Positions 35,979 through 48,114 of a stretch of DNA of 64,000 nt are shown here, one piece after another (position 1 is the stretch's first letter; every line of letters starts with the position of its first letter). The DNA comes from Cinnamomum chago. Lineage: Eukaryota > Streptophyta > Magnoliopsida > Laurales > Lauraceae. Where the stretch lies: the NCBI GenBank assembly GCA_038049695.1, contig CP142456.1:42822001-42886000 (forward strand), given 5' to 3'. The position numbers and the translations under genes are program-made. The notes beneath the pieces are model-generated. The model had not been told where the DNA came from. It saw only the letters and a list, made by a program, of their open reading frames with translations, and did no database searches.

Positions 35979-37260
35979 TTAAAACACAGGGCAAGGGCCA
36001 ATGCCCAATTGATGTCTCAAATTTATGAAACGATCATTTCCAAGGGGTTTAGTGAACAAATCAGCCAATTGGGTATCTGTAGGGACAAACAATAACTCAA
36101 TAGTGCCTTGGTCAGCATGATCACGCAAGAAATGATAGCGAATGTCAATGTGCTTAGTGCGTGAGTGCTGAACATGATTTTTTGAGATACTGATGGCACT
36201 AGAGTTGTCACACATGATAGGCATGCATTGTTGTGGAACATCATAGTCTAATAAAGTTTGTTTCATCCACAACAGCTGGGCACAGCAGCTACCTGCAGCA
36301 ATATATTCAGCTTCTGCAGTAGACAAGGATACAGAATTTTGCTTTTTGCTATGCCGGCTACTAAGCAGTTCCCTAAGAAATAGCAGCAGCCACTAGTGCT
36401 TTTCCTATCATCTATTGATCCTGCCCAATCTGCATCGCTATATCCAATTAATTGCAGAGTTGAGTCATGAGGATACCAGATACCATAATGAGAAGTCCCA
36501 TTAATATATTTTATGATACGTTTAACAACTTTAATGTAGGACTCTCGGGGGTTAGATTGATACCTAGCACATATTCCAACGCTAAAAGAGATATCAGGGC
36601 GGCTAGCAGTGAGGTAGAGAAGGCTTCCTATCATGCTCCTATAAAGTTTTTGGTCAGCTTTCTTACCCTGAAGGTCACTAGAGATTTTAGTAGTGGATCC
36701 CATAGGATTGCAACTAGTCTTAGATTCTCCTAAGCCAAACTTTTTCACTATTTCTAGAGCAAACTTGGATTGACTAAGAAAGATACCTTGATCAGTCTGA
36801 CTAACTTGTAATCCTAGAAAGAACTGAAGGGGTCCTACCAAACTCATTTCAAAGGTGGAGCTCATTAACTTAGAAAATCCTTGAGCAAGATGATCAGATG
36901 TTGATCCAAAAACAATGTCGTCAACATATATCTGAGCAATGAGAATATCTTTATCAACCTTTTTAATGAATAGAGTCTTGTCCACATTCCCACACTCATA
37001 TCCATTTTCAAGTAAGTGACTTGTCAGCTTTTCATACCAGGCTCTTGGGGCTTGTTTCAATCCATAAAGAGCCTTTTTCAACTTAAAAACATATTCTGGG
37101 TGATGAGGATCCTCGAAGCCTTGAGGTTGAGTAACATACACATCTTCCTCAATTTCACCATTTAAAAAGCACTCTTCACATCCATTTGAAACAGTTTAAT
37201 CTTCATGCTGCTGGCATAAGCTAATAGAATTCGAATAGACTCCAATCGAGCTACTGGGGC
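35979..37260 (-). pseudogene. Sirevirus-like pol: RT and RNase H
   Basis: Continuation of pol after solo LTR 2, on the minus strand. RT begins APVARLESIRILLAYASSMK, then QMDVKSAF, GLKQAPRAWYEKL, the active site YVDDIVFGS and LTASRPDISFSVG. RNase H has YSDADWAGSIDDRKSTSGCC, STAEAEYIAAGS, LCDN-like MCDNSSAISISKN and KHIDIRYHFLRDH, ending LADLFTKPL. One T is missing from a T run at about 37165 (AF/LNGE junction), and one base is missing near 36345 before KKQNSVSLSTAEAEY. Apart from these two shifts all catalytic motifs are present. Confidence 0.9.
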
Positions 37261-37680
37261 AAAGGTGTCGCGACCCCGGACCGGGAAATCCCCGAAGGAC
37301 GGACCAATCCGGGATCGGGACATTAAGTGTGTGTCGTGAACCAACAACACACACGTTTTTGTTTCATTTCCCACAGGTGTCCGCGGTGAGGATATCAAAA
37401 CCTTGCATGAATGTTTCTTTTTAATGCGGAAGCGTGTAGCAAATCAAATAGTTAGACTATATCTAGTCATGTAAGCATTAACATCAATATCAAACTGTAT
37501 CAGAAAGAGCAATGATCTATAGCAATGTTTCCCAAAAGTTGTTAAAGTTAGACAAGTTATCATTTAGTTACAATCCCCAAAAAGAGAGGCCAACAAAGGC
37601 CAATATGAACAAAATAATAACCCAAAAGAATGGTTAAAGTATAGCTCCCAAAATGTGCGTCTCTCGTAGCAACCCGATGT

Positions 37681-37772
37681 CTACATGACATCGTCAGCAC
37701 GCCACTCAACTAGAGGTTGCGGCTCTCCTACCGCCTCCTCTGGCTCCTCCTCAAAGAAGCCGGCAACGGGAC
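37681..37772 (-). CDS. Conserved 92-nt LTR exon-like segment (copy 2)
   Basis: After GGTACTCAG it encodes PVAGF, FEEEPEEAVGEPQPLVEW, RADDVM and TAG. Silent changes against copy 1 include CCG/CCA, GGT/GGA and CAG/CAA. Confidence 0.5.
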
Positions 37773-38929
37773 CTGAGTACCAAAGCAAAGGATTAGACAC
37801 GACGGTCTGGCAAGAGAAAGCAAGGATACAACAACATATAATAGGGGAAAATACCTTGAAAAGCATATAAATCTGTTTAAGCAAGAACTCTTATAAAACA
37901 GATAAATCATTTGCTATAAAACAAGTAAACAAGATGAAACATAAGAGGTAACCAAGGAAATCGGGAATAACAAGGTGGCAATCACATAAAGCTAAGTCCT
38001 CTGTCACTAATGTGACAACAGTATCACGGGACGTTGATCTCAGTCACACAAGGTGAGGAGAAACAACGTATACATATATACAATATAATAATACGGGAAC
38101 GGGACCACGGTAGCGAACCGGGTATCGGGACGGGGCCACGGTGATAAACCGGGCATCAGGATCCAAACTGCAGCTGGCGGGACGGGAGAGGGATATCCAA
38201 GTCAGTGGATCAGACTGACAAGGTATCCAAGCTTAGTGATGCCGACACATAGGATAAAACCAATCGAGACATATATGAGTAAATCAAGTACAATAAATAA
38301 ACGGGGAAAACGGGGGTGCTCAAGGCACACTGTCATCTCATGTCGGGCAATACATATCTGGACAAGTCAATACTACTATCATGCTTTCGGGAAAACTATT
38401 CATGTCAAGTAATGCTTGGAAATAGAGAAATATGATGAACTATACCAATTCGGGAAAGATGATGATTTAAAGATCTATTTGAGTGGATAGGGGTCCCGTA
38501 TGTCGATTATAGATATAACTTGGTACTCCTTGAGTTTGAAGACATTCCGGGCTCCTTATGCACTCTTACGATTTTCAAAACTTAAAATGAGCTTATGGTT
38601 ATAACTAGATTTCATACTAGGAAAATCAAGGTTATAGACGGTCCATCCTAGGCATGACGTTAATTCGGAAACATCGACCAACCTATTCAGTCATCGAAAG
38701 GAATGGAATTCGCGATAACCAAGGCAAAAGACTTATATTTGGATATAAAGAAGTTATCGCGTCATTCCATCCCGTTCAAGATTGAAACGGATTGAACTTC
38801 GATGCCACCAAACTAACCGTGAGAAGCGTCGGCTCAAGACATCTCACCCATAGTCCAATTAGTCCAAAAAGGGTAGCCAAGGTCCCACCTAGCACTAAGG
38901 AAAAAAAAATAAAAATCTCAAAATCCACC

Positions 38930-39071
38930 GGACTCAATCCATCGGCCAAAATTTTCTGAACAGGGACCGATCGATCGGCCAAAATTTCTACACAGGGCCC
39001 GATCGATCGGTCCAAAAACCCTTACAGTTACTGACAGACCGATCGATCGGTCTGCACGTCCGATCGATCGG
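38930..39071. repeat. Palindrome cluster CCGATCGATCGG x4
   Basis: Perfect copies at 38967, 38999, 39039 and 39060, with a degenerate fifth (CCGGACTCAATCCATCGG) just before. The last intervals are 40 and 21 bases. Confidence 0.9.
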
Positions 39072-40291
39072 TCCTGGGCGCAGTGCAGGTCCGGGACTTG
39101 GATTTTTCTCCTTTTTGTTCCTTTCTTTCCAACACTTCAACAACCACATAGAACTATGATCAAGATGACTAAAACACATGATTCCAAGACATTAAATGAG
39201 GCTATCAAGATGCATAAATATCATTTATTGCAACCATGAAAAATCAATAAATGCAATCAATGAAAGCATAAAAATCCATCAATGTTTCACCAAATCATTT
39301 GAAACTTAAAAACCTCCAAACATTCACTTGCCTCAAGTCTTCAATTAATGATATTAAGCTCTATCAAGTCCTCCAAGAAAATGGTCCAAGCTACAATGCA
39401 AAATCCCCAAATAAAGCCCTAACATGGGTCAAACAATATAATGACTAGGAAACCTTTCAAAAATGGAAATGTAGCTTAACAAGAACTAGAGGAACACTAA
39501 TCTAGGAGATGGGGATGATCTCTTACCTTTAAGGTCCTCTAATGGCAATGATGAGCTCAAAGAAGGTCTTGTGATGGAGGGTCCTCTTCACAAATGGTAT
39601 CAATGGAATGCTTGCAAGATGAGGAAGAAGAAGATGATCTCCATTTTGAGTTTGGTGCAAGATTGGTGAGGCTTTGAGATGGAGAAGCAAGAAGAAGGAG
39701 AGAAAACCAAGGAAAACCCTAGACTCTTCTCTTGTGCTGGAAAATGGAGAATGAATTGCAAATGGAGGGTGAGTTCTTCTTTGCTAACAAAGGGAAGGTT
39801 GGGTCCCACAACTTAATGAACTAAATGGGCTGAAATCATCTCTCTCGGGTCCTCGGATGAATTCGACGAAGAAGGAAGAAATGTTCGTCGAAATATCTAG
39901 TTTCTAAAAAGTGTATGTTTCGCGGGTTTCGAGAATAATGAGTTTTGGGTACAGATTTGGTGTGCAATGACTGTTTTGCCCTCCGGGCTATGAAAATCGG
40001 GTTTCGGGGCCTCAAATGAACATGGGATCAACATGAAAGTTGTAAGAATCCACAAGATGAATGCAACGGGCCAAAAACACAATACGAAACAAATCGGGAA
40101 AATCCACCAAGCAAAAGCAAAGCAGAAAAGGGAACCCCCAAAGGGCCCCACAAGCTACCAAAGCATTCAAAAGCCCAAAACTAGAATCAAAACTATTCCA
40201 AACCCAACTTAACCAAAAACACTAATCAAGCTTAGCACTAACACGCAACTTAATTAGCACTAATCGGGATCACTCGGGTCGGGGTCTTACA

Positions 40292-42130
40292 AAAGGTTTC
40301 CTCAAAATCAATTCCTTCAACTTGAGCATACCCTTTGGCTACAAGTCTAGCTTTGTTCCTTATAACATTTCCTGATTCATCCAGCTTGTTCTTGAAAATC
40401 CATTTGGTGCCAATTTGGCTTTTGCCTTCAGGAAGAGGTACAAGATCCCACACATCATTCTTTCTAAACTGATTTAATTCATCTTGCATGGCATCAATCC
40501 ATTCAGACTTGGTTTCTGCTTCAGAGAAGTTCTTGGGCTCAATTTGTGAAACAAAGGAATAGTGAGCACACATATTATGAACCTGTCTTCTTGTCATGAC
40601 TCCTTTTGTGATATCTCCAATGACATTATCCAAGTTGTGATTTCTTAATAGCTTTGTGGGCATAGTGGGGACTGAGGGAATCTCTTCTTCAATTTCAGAT
40701 GAAATAGGCTGCTCAACTGAGGTCTCTTCTTCATCATGAGGAGCTTTCTTAATTTGATTAGTCTCATCAAAGACAACATGAGCTGATTCCATGACAACCA
40801 TTAATCTGAGGTTGAACACTCTATAAGCCTTGCTTTTATCAGAATATCCTAAGAAGATCCCTTCATCAGATTTGGAATCGAACTTTTCAAGCTGCTCTCT
40901 ATCTCTTAAAATATAGCACTTGCTACCAAACACTTTAAGATAACCCAGATTTGGTTTTCTTCCAAAATACAGCTCATAAGGGGTTTTGTTAGTGTTCTTT
41001 GTCAAATAAACACGGTTAATAAGGTAGCATGCCGTATTGATAGCTTCAGCCCATAAGTTGCGCGGGAGATTTTTCTCATTAAGAAGGGTTCTGGCCATTT
41101 CTTGAATAACTCTGTTTCTTCTTTCAGCTACTCCATTTTGCTGGGGAGTTTTTGGAGCAGAGAATTGATGACTGATCCCATGGCTTTCACAGAAGTTTGC
41201 AAATATTTCATTTTCAAATTCGCCTCCATGATCACTTCTTATCTTCTTAATTTTGCAGTCCTTCTCAACTTGAATTTTCTTGCAAATCCTTATGATATTA
41301 TCTACTGCATCTGATTTTGCATGAAGAAAGGCTACCCATCCAAATCTCGAATAATCATCAACCATCACTAGGATATACTTTCTCCCACCAATACTCTGAA
41401 CAGGTGCAGGTCCAATGAGGTCCATATGAATGAGTTCAAGGGGACGAGCAAAGGATATATCTTTTATACCTTTAAAACTTTTCTTGATCTGTTTACCCAT
41501 TTGACAAGCCTTGCACAATTCAGATTTGTAATCATCTAATTTGGGTATTCCTCGAACAATTTCTTTCTCTGATAAGATCTTCATCAGTTTGTAATTTATA
41601 TGTCCCATTCTTTGATGCCACAACTGATTTTCTTGAACTTTTGACATTAAACACATGGATTCATTCTCACAACATTCTTCTATGGTGTAGATGTCATCTT
41701 TAGTACGTAATCCAGTGAGTAGAACTTTGTGGGATTTCTCATCCAGAACTTTGCAAGATTTGCTATAAAAAATAACTTTGTTTCCTTTGTCACACAATTG
41801 ACTTATGCTCAAGAGATTATGCTTTAAACCATCCACAAGGAAAACATCTTTTAATGTAGGCATTTGATCTCCTCCAACACAGCCTTTTCCTATAATCTGA
41901 GCTTTCCGATTATCTCCAAAAGACACATTACCTCCATCATAGTCCTCAAGAGTGATAAATCTAGAACGGTCTCCAGTCATATGCTTGGAGCAACCACTGT
42001 CCAAAAACCATCTAGAGTTTTCTTTAACTTTAAGAGCGGTTTGAACTAAGAAATTCTTGACACTTTTCTCTTTTTCAATCAAAGTAGCCTTAATGAAGGT
42101 AGAGGTAGAAGTCTTGGGAACAAACTTGAA
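40292..42130 (-). pseudogene. Sirevirus-like pol: protease, integrase, start of RT
   Basis: The minus-strand frame is open from about 42130 to the solo LTR at 40291. Protease motif WFLDSGCSKHMTGD; GAG-pre-integrase with LWHQRMGHINYKLM and CKACQMGK. Integrase core HMDLIGPAP, MVDDYSRFGW and DHGGEFENEIF supplies the D, D, E residues. GKPN-type C-terminal part: FGRKPNLGYLKVFGSKCYI. RT start: ARLVAKGYAQVEGIDFEETF, where the coding sequence is cut. It lies in a different frame from gag, so gag and pol are joined through a frameshift near 42100. Pol would be non-functional because of the insertion. Confidence 0.92.
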
Positions 42131-43815
42131 ATGAGCTCTAGACTATGATTTTGAGACATCCTAAACTTAAAAGGACAGTTTGGAACTAGATGACCTATTT
42201 GATTGCAAAAATGACAAGTCCATCTAGAGGAAAAGAAGATTTTACCAATAGGTTTGAGATGAGTCCTAGTATTATGTTGAAAGCTATTCTTCTTGCTACT
42301 AGAGGAGCATTCAAAACCTATACCATTCTTGTTACCAAAGACTTTATTCAAGCCTAACATTTGATAGAATTTGTCATTGCCTAAGGTAAATTTTTCAACA
42401 ACATGTTTTCCCTTTTTAAGTTTCAATTGAAGAGATTCTGATTCTTGTTGACTAGATTCCAGCAGACTTTGTAATTTATGAATTTCTTTTTCAGCTTTAG
42501 CAAGATTGTCATTAGAGGTAGTCAACTTAGATTGAACATTTTTTATCTCATTGTCTTTCAAGATTAACTGATCTTTTAAAACATCTAGATCATTCACAAG
42601 CCTTTTAGATTCACTTTTTAAGCTTTTATTTTTCTTGGTTATGACTTCACATAGTTCATATAGTTCCTCATAGGCTTGATGAATATCATTGTCACTATTC
42701 TCTTCATTTACTTCTTCTATTAACACATTATGATCATTGTTTTCTTCAATGGGAGTGAAGAGAAGCCAAGAAGTGGAATTATCATTATCTTCATCATTTT
42801 GAGGTTCATTATTGTCACTACTTTCATCTTCATCATCATCCCAAGTTATGTTCAAGACTTTCTTTCCTTTCTTATCTTTCTTTTCAGATTCTTTAGGGGA
42901 GGGACAATTTTGAGCGATGTGACCAAAACCTTTACAGTTGTAACATTGCACATCCCTTTTGGTAAAAGATCCCCTTGAGTTTCTTTGAAATTTTTCATTT
43001 TTAGAATCTTCAGAATATTTATAGTTCTTTTTGTTCTTAAGGAAATTCTTGAACTTCTTAGCAAGCAAAATAGTGTTTTCATCATCACTCTCACTCTCAT
43101 TGTCATTTTCTTTATGTTGGGAGCTAAGAGCTACACCTTTCTTCTTGCTAGGGACTTCAAAATCTAATTCATAAGTGAGAAGATTTCCTCTAAGTTCTTC
43201 TATTTTGATCTTGTCAACATCTTTGCTTTCAGTTATAGCTACTATCTTAGGTTTGAACCTTTTGGGGAGAGATCTTAATATTTTTCTAACAGCTTTGGAC
43301 TCATCCATCTTCTCTCCTAGACCTATGGGGGAATTAACAATCTCCATGAATTTAGTATAGAACTCGTCAAAGGTTTCTTCCTCTTACATTTTGAGTTCTT
43401 CATACTTAGTAGACAACATTTGGATTTTAGCTACTTTGACTTGATTGGTCCCTTCATGAGTGGTCTCTAAGGTATCCCACACTTCCTTAGCAGTAATACA
43501 ATTTACTACCCTATTGAACTCTTCTTGGGACAAGGCACAAAATAAGGCATTTTTAGCTTTAGCATTTAGATTTGCCCTTTCTTTCTCTCCTTGAGTCCAA
43601 TCTTTCTTAGGCTTATCCTTGATAGCTATGACATGTCCTTCCGAATCTTTTTCCGTGAGAATGGGTTCATGATACCCTTCTTCAATGACACTCCAAACAT
43701 CTAGACTTTGAGATTCTAGAAAGACTTGCATCCTAATCTTCCAATACCGGTAATGCGAGCCATTAAACAAAGGTGGTCTATTAGTAGCATGACCTTCTCC
43801 TAATTGGGATTGCAT
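42079..43815 (-). pseudogene. Sirevirus-like gag
   Basis: The start Met at 43815 opens MQSQLGEGHATNRPPLFNGS, followed by the copia gag domain (YRYWKIRMQVFLES; CITAKEVWDTLETTHEGT). A single in-frame TAA lies at 43384-43386 where EEETFDEFY follows, probably from CAA. Then RSLPKRFKPKIVAIE-like sequence, a Ser/Asp/Glu-rich acidic stretch, zinc knuckle CYNCKGFGHIAQNC, and a coiled coil of about 80 residues with heptad Leu. A second zinc knuckle is CHFCNQIGHLVPNC. The long gag with a coiled coil and two knuckles is typical of Sireviruses. Confidence 0.9.
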
Positions 43816-43887
43816 GGTGACTACAAAAGCAAAAACTCACTCTAAGGATTCTAACTCTAGGTGGTTAGACCTAAACAAGAGCACCTA

Positions 43888-43900
43888 GGCTCTGATACCA
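43888..43900 (-). promoter_or_regulatory. Primer-binding site of Sirevirus-like element
   Basis: On the minus strand TGGTATCAGAGCC lies two bases inside the 5' LTR (43903), complementary to initiator tRNA-Met. Confidence 0.92.
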
Positions 43901-43902
43901 AT

Positions 43903-45454
43903 TGAAAGTCCAAGATTGAATCCTAGAGGGGGGGGGGGTGTGAATAGGGTGAGCTCAAAGTCCTAGACCAATTTTAATTCTTTTAGCTTTTAACTCTCTT
44001 ATGCTTTGAAGAAGAATAATGAAATCAACCAAGAGAGCATAATCCATAAAATGAAAGCATAAAGACAATCACCATAACACAATCACATATAGTGGTTCGG
44101 CCAAATTGCCTACATCCACTCCCGGTATACCTACCGGTATTCACTATCTTCAATTAAGGTTTAGGGTCACCTCAAACCTTACAATCAACACTATGCTTTT
44201 CAAGGCTAAGCATGAACCTTTACATCATATGCTTTTCAAGGCTAAGCATAAACCTTTACAACATACAATTTTTCTCTTACGAAATATGCCTAAGAATGCA
44301 TTGATTAAGAGAACTATATGAGTGCAAAAGAGTGCCTCTAAATAGGCTCAATAGAAAATGAAAACCTCAACTTCTAGAGACATGCATATGTATGACAAAG
44401 TTTATGAAAAATGCATTTACTAGAAATTACTCTTTCTCCTTTTGAAAAGATACAATCTTGAATGATGCAAAGATGATAATCAAATGATTGAGAAAGAGTG
44501 GGTTGTCTAACACATGAGTTTAACAAGGTGAACTAACTTGATTTCAAAGAAGACAAATTAAAGTCTAACAAGTTTATGTTGAAACAAGAAAACAACTTCA
44601 TGTGTTACAAAGACAATATGTTGTATTCATAGCATGTGAGATTTCTAAAGTTTTAAGCATGTTATGAAGGACAACATTTCAATAGAAAAGCAACTTGTTA
44701 ATCATGCATTGAAAGAAATCAAAAGAGTGAAACAAGACATGATTTTAAAATGCTTAGGATTAAAGAAAGCACACCCATTTGAAGATCAAAGGTTGAACAA
44801 AGGGAATGGCTTCATAATCCTTGCAAAAATGCTCTTGAGAAGTTGCTAAACCTTGGCCTCAAAAGTCCCTCTAATGTCAGCAACTTTCTTCAACTAAAAA
44901 GCCACTTTTTATAAAGAAAAAGTTGCCAACGGCTAGACCCCGGTCGACTTGGAAACAGGTCTCGGTCGACCGGGAAAGCACAACGGTCATATTTTTGACC
45001 GTTGGAAGGCTACTGCTCAAAACTGCATTTAAGAGCTGCAGTGTTCCCGGTCGACCGGCGACACTGGCAGAACAGCCCAGAAATCTGAAAATTTTGAGAA
45101 ATGCAGCTATGAAGGGCACCTCTCCAGGGGACTTTGAGGAACATATCCAAGCAAGAATTCATGACTGAAAGAAGATGAAAACTGAATATTTAAAGCCATG
45201 AAAACTCCAAATCAAAATAATGATTTTAAAGAAAGAAACTTTGGAAAGCTTGGATGATTTTTGAAAACAACAACTCCATGATCTTAAGAGGTAAACTGAA
45301 TTTGAAAACCATGCATAGCAAATGATAAAAACAAAGATTAAGAAGGAGAACTATGCATGATGATCCTATGAATAAAACCATGAATGAATGAGAGGACAAG
45401 CTTTATGAAAGTGAATGCATCCTATCAAATTGCAACAAAACAAAAACTCTAACA
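43903..45454 (-). mobile_element. 5' LTR of Sirevirus-like element
   Basis: 1552 bp, nearly identical to the 3' LTR. Differences seen: C/T early in the LTR, the poly-G/TG junction, G/C in TAAGTCTC, C/T in GGTACACC and T/C in CCCTTTAATG. It has the same palindrome cluster at 44938-45063. Confidence 0.95.
44938..45063. repeat. Palindrome cluster GGTCGACCGG in Sirevirus 5' LTR
   Basis: Identical in sequence to the cluster at 35065-35190. Confidence 0.85.
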
Positions 45455-45700
45455 GCGTGTAACAAATCAAATAGTCAAACCATCCTTGGTCATCAAGACA
45501 ATAACACAAGTCTAATATACTATATCAGAATGAGCAATGAACATTAGCATGTTACCCAAAGTAAGTTAAAGTTTATACAAATATCATTTGATTACATTTC
45601 CCCAAAAATAGAGGCCAACCAGGCCAATATAACAAAATACCAATCCAAAGAATGGTTAAAAGTTTCCCAAAATGTAAAGTCTCTTATAGCAACCGAACGT

Positions 45701-45792
45701 CTACATGACGTCATCGGCACGCCACTCAACCAACTGCTGCGGTTCTACGACCGCCTCCTCAAACTCCTCCTCGGGATAACCAACAACGGGAC
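45701..45792 (-). CDS. Conserved 92-nt LTR exon-like segment (copy 4)
   Basis: It encodes PVVGY, PEEEFEEAVVEPQQLVEW, RADDVM and TAG after GGTACTCAG. It has the most changes among the young copies, yet the length, phase and stop are kept. Confidence 0.5.
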
Positions 45793-46746
45793 CTGAGTAC
45801 CAAAGAGTAGGTCAAACATGACGGTTTGGCAAATGGAGGAAAATACAACGACAACATGATAATAAATGCATTTACTTCAAAACATGTAAACCTGTTTAAA
45901 TAATGATTCTATGAACGAGATAAAACATTTATTCAATTACAAGGATGCAATGTAAAACATGTAAGGTGACCAAGGAAACGGGGAACAAGCAAGATGACAA
46001 CCACACGAAGCTAAGTCCTTTATCACAAAAGCGATAGAGCAATAACTAGGCACTGATCTCAGTCACTCGAGGTGAGGAGAAATAGTGGATCTTTTAAATA
46101 CATATACTTATATATATACAATACTATACATGACCACGGTAGCGAGCCGGGCATCGGGGACCACAGTAGCAATCTGCGGCATCGAGACAAGACCACGGTA
46201 ATGACTGGGTAGCGGGATCCAAACTGCAGCTGGCGGGACAAGAGGGGGATCTCCAAGTCGGTGGATTAGACCAACAGGGTTATCCAAGCTTAGTGGTGCC
46301 GACTCATAGGTCAAATCACAATCGATACATATGCAATCAAATTCAGTACGATAAATAGACGGGCAAGACGGAGTGCTCAAGGGCACATTATCATATCATG
46401 TGGTGTAATGCACTTCTGGTCAAGTAACCATTTCAAGTGTACATCAATGCTTTCGGGAAAACAAGACATGTAATATAAATCTCGGGATCGATAAGGTACA
46501 ATAAACAATTGGAATTTCGGTAAAGTATCGGGTTCAAAATTCGTTTAAAGTGGATAGGGACCCCGTATGTCAATCTAATAACCATTTGGTACTCTTTGAG
46601 TTTGGGGACATTACGGGCTCCTTATACACTTTGAATTTTCAAAACTTCAATTGAAATCTTTGTGATATGGTTTCTTCCTCAAATGACCTCATACAATGCT
46701 TAACAATCCTCTTGACGTAGAGAGGTTCCCAAAGAATAGTCCCAAA

Positions 46747-47802
46747 CATGGTTTAAAATCTCGGCCGAGACCGGTTCATCTCGGCCGAGACCGAGCCGAT
46801 ATCTCGCTGAGATATCGGTCTCGGCCCAAATTCACCAAAATCTCGGCCATCTCGGCCGAGATATTCAAAATCTCGGCCGAGATGAATATAAAGCATTCAA
46901 CCCTATTTTTTTTTATTCTTCTCCCATCTTCATCTTCTTCTCCTCTCTTCTCAAAGCCCCTACTAGCCCTAGCAGCAGTCACCTTCTCCCTTCCATATTT
47001 CCAAATCTCACTTATATTTTTTGAAGAAAATATTATATAAGGTAAGAGGAAATCAACTTAAAGCATATTATGTGTTTTTTTTTTTTTTTTTTATAGATGA
47101 AGCATAGAGGTTTGTCACTTACTCACTTGTGTAATTATGTTGTTTTCTTCATTTAGAAGTTAGATCTATATACTTTCATGCTAGATCTACTCATACACAT
47201 GATTTTGAACTTTTTTTTCAATTTTTTTTTATTTTCGGATTTTTTAATATTTGAATTATAATATATCATTTTTTGGGGATTTCATCATAAATATGTTGTT
47301 TTAATGATTCATGATCATTGTATGGTGTGTAAATGATAGATCTACATACTTTTATGTTAGATCTATATATTTAGGATTTTGAAAATGATTTTATTAATTT
47401 TTGTTTTCCAAAAGATATTTTTTGTTACTTGTTAGGATATTTGTGAAACCAAAGGCAGTGATACTTGTTAGGAATTGATCATGAGCAGAGCATTAATAAT
47501 GTTTGCATTATATGAAATACTGGAAAAAAGACAGTGAACTGCGAGTCTGCGGCACAGACAGGACTCATAACTTAAGGTGATCGAGATTTTGATTTATTGT
47601 TGTTACTAATGGAAACAAATATAGTTTTCCAGCATTTTCTAATATTCTGGATTTTTTGGATATTTTTGCGAAATTTTTTGGATTAAAAAAAAAATTCACA
47701 CCGCGATGACCGCGACGGACCGATATCCGCGATCGATACCGATATCATATCGGTTTTTCGGCCCGGCCGATACCGCGACCGAGACCGAGATTTTAAACCA
47801 TG
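46747..47802. mobile_element. Non-autonomous TIR element, hAT-like by 8-bp TSD
   Basis: 1056 bp with perfect 18-base terminal inverted repeats CATGGTTTAAAATCTCGG. The target duplication is GTCCCAAA (46739-46746, 47803-47810), inside solo LTR 4. The left arm is packed with CTCGGCCGAG palindromes; the right arm has GATATCGG and CGATCG-like inverted words. No transposase. The 8-base duplication fits hAT elements, although the terminal CATGG is not the usual hAT start. If one base is shifted, a 9-base GTCCCAAAC duplication is also possible, which would fit a MULE. Confidence 0.8.
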
Positions 47803-47867
47803 GTCCCAAACCATTAAAATAGTTCATCATTGTCCCAAGATAGCCCTGCCCAACGGGGCCCATCGCT

Positions 47868-48114
47868 CGAGCGGACTTGAGGGTTCGCTCGAGCGAGTCG
47901 CTCTCTGGAATGGTTGTCTGGGTGGGTTCGCTTGAGCGAAGTTGAGGTCGCTTGAGTGAACTCATTGGGTCGAGCGAATATTTAAATGCGTTCGAACGGA
48001 CAACTCTCTGGAATGAGTTCTGGGATGTCCGCTCGAGCGACCAGGGGTCCGCTCGAGCGACCAAGCTACTGGAATGCTCCGAACCCTTTCCTGGACAGGT
48101 CGCTCGAGCGAACT
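47868..48114. repeat. Palindrome cluster CGCTCGAGCG, about 10 motifs
   Basis: Perfect or near-perfect TCGCTCGAGCGA forms near 47868, 47890, 48029, 48049 and 48098, with decayed TCGCTTGAGCGAA forms at about 47929-47996. It is in solo LTR 4, in place of the CCGATCGATCGG cluster of solo LTRs 1-3. Confidence 0.85.

Larger units (their letters stand above)
37266..40291 (-). mobile_element. Young gypsy solo LTR 2
   Basis: 3026 bp, TGTCGCGACCCCGGACCGGG to GGTCGGGGTCTTACA, target duplication AAAGG (37261-37265, 40292-40296). It lies inside Sirevirus RT between FEETF and APVAR, so it is younger than the Sirevirus insertion. Confidence 0.94.
34032..45454 (-). mobile_element. Young Sirevirus-like copia element, split by solo LTR 2
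   Basis: LTRs are 34032-35581 (3') and 43903-45454 (5'), with target duplication GCGTG (34027-34031, 45455-45459). Without the insert at 37266-40291 it is about 8.4 kb. Met-tRNA primer site, large gag with coiled coil and two zinc knuckles, pol in copia order, and a series of polypurine tracts before the 3' LTR. These fit the Sirevirus lineage. No envelope-like frame is seen between pol and the 3' LTR. The two LTRs differ by about four substitutions plus a change at the poly-G run. Confidence 0.93.
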
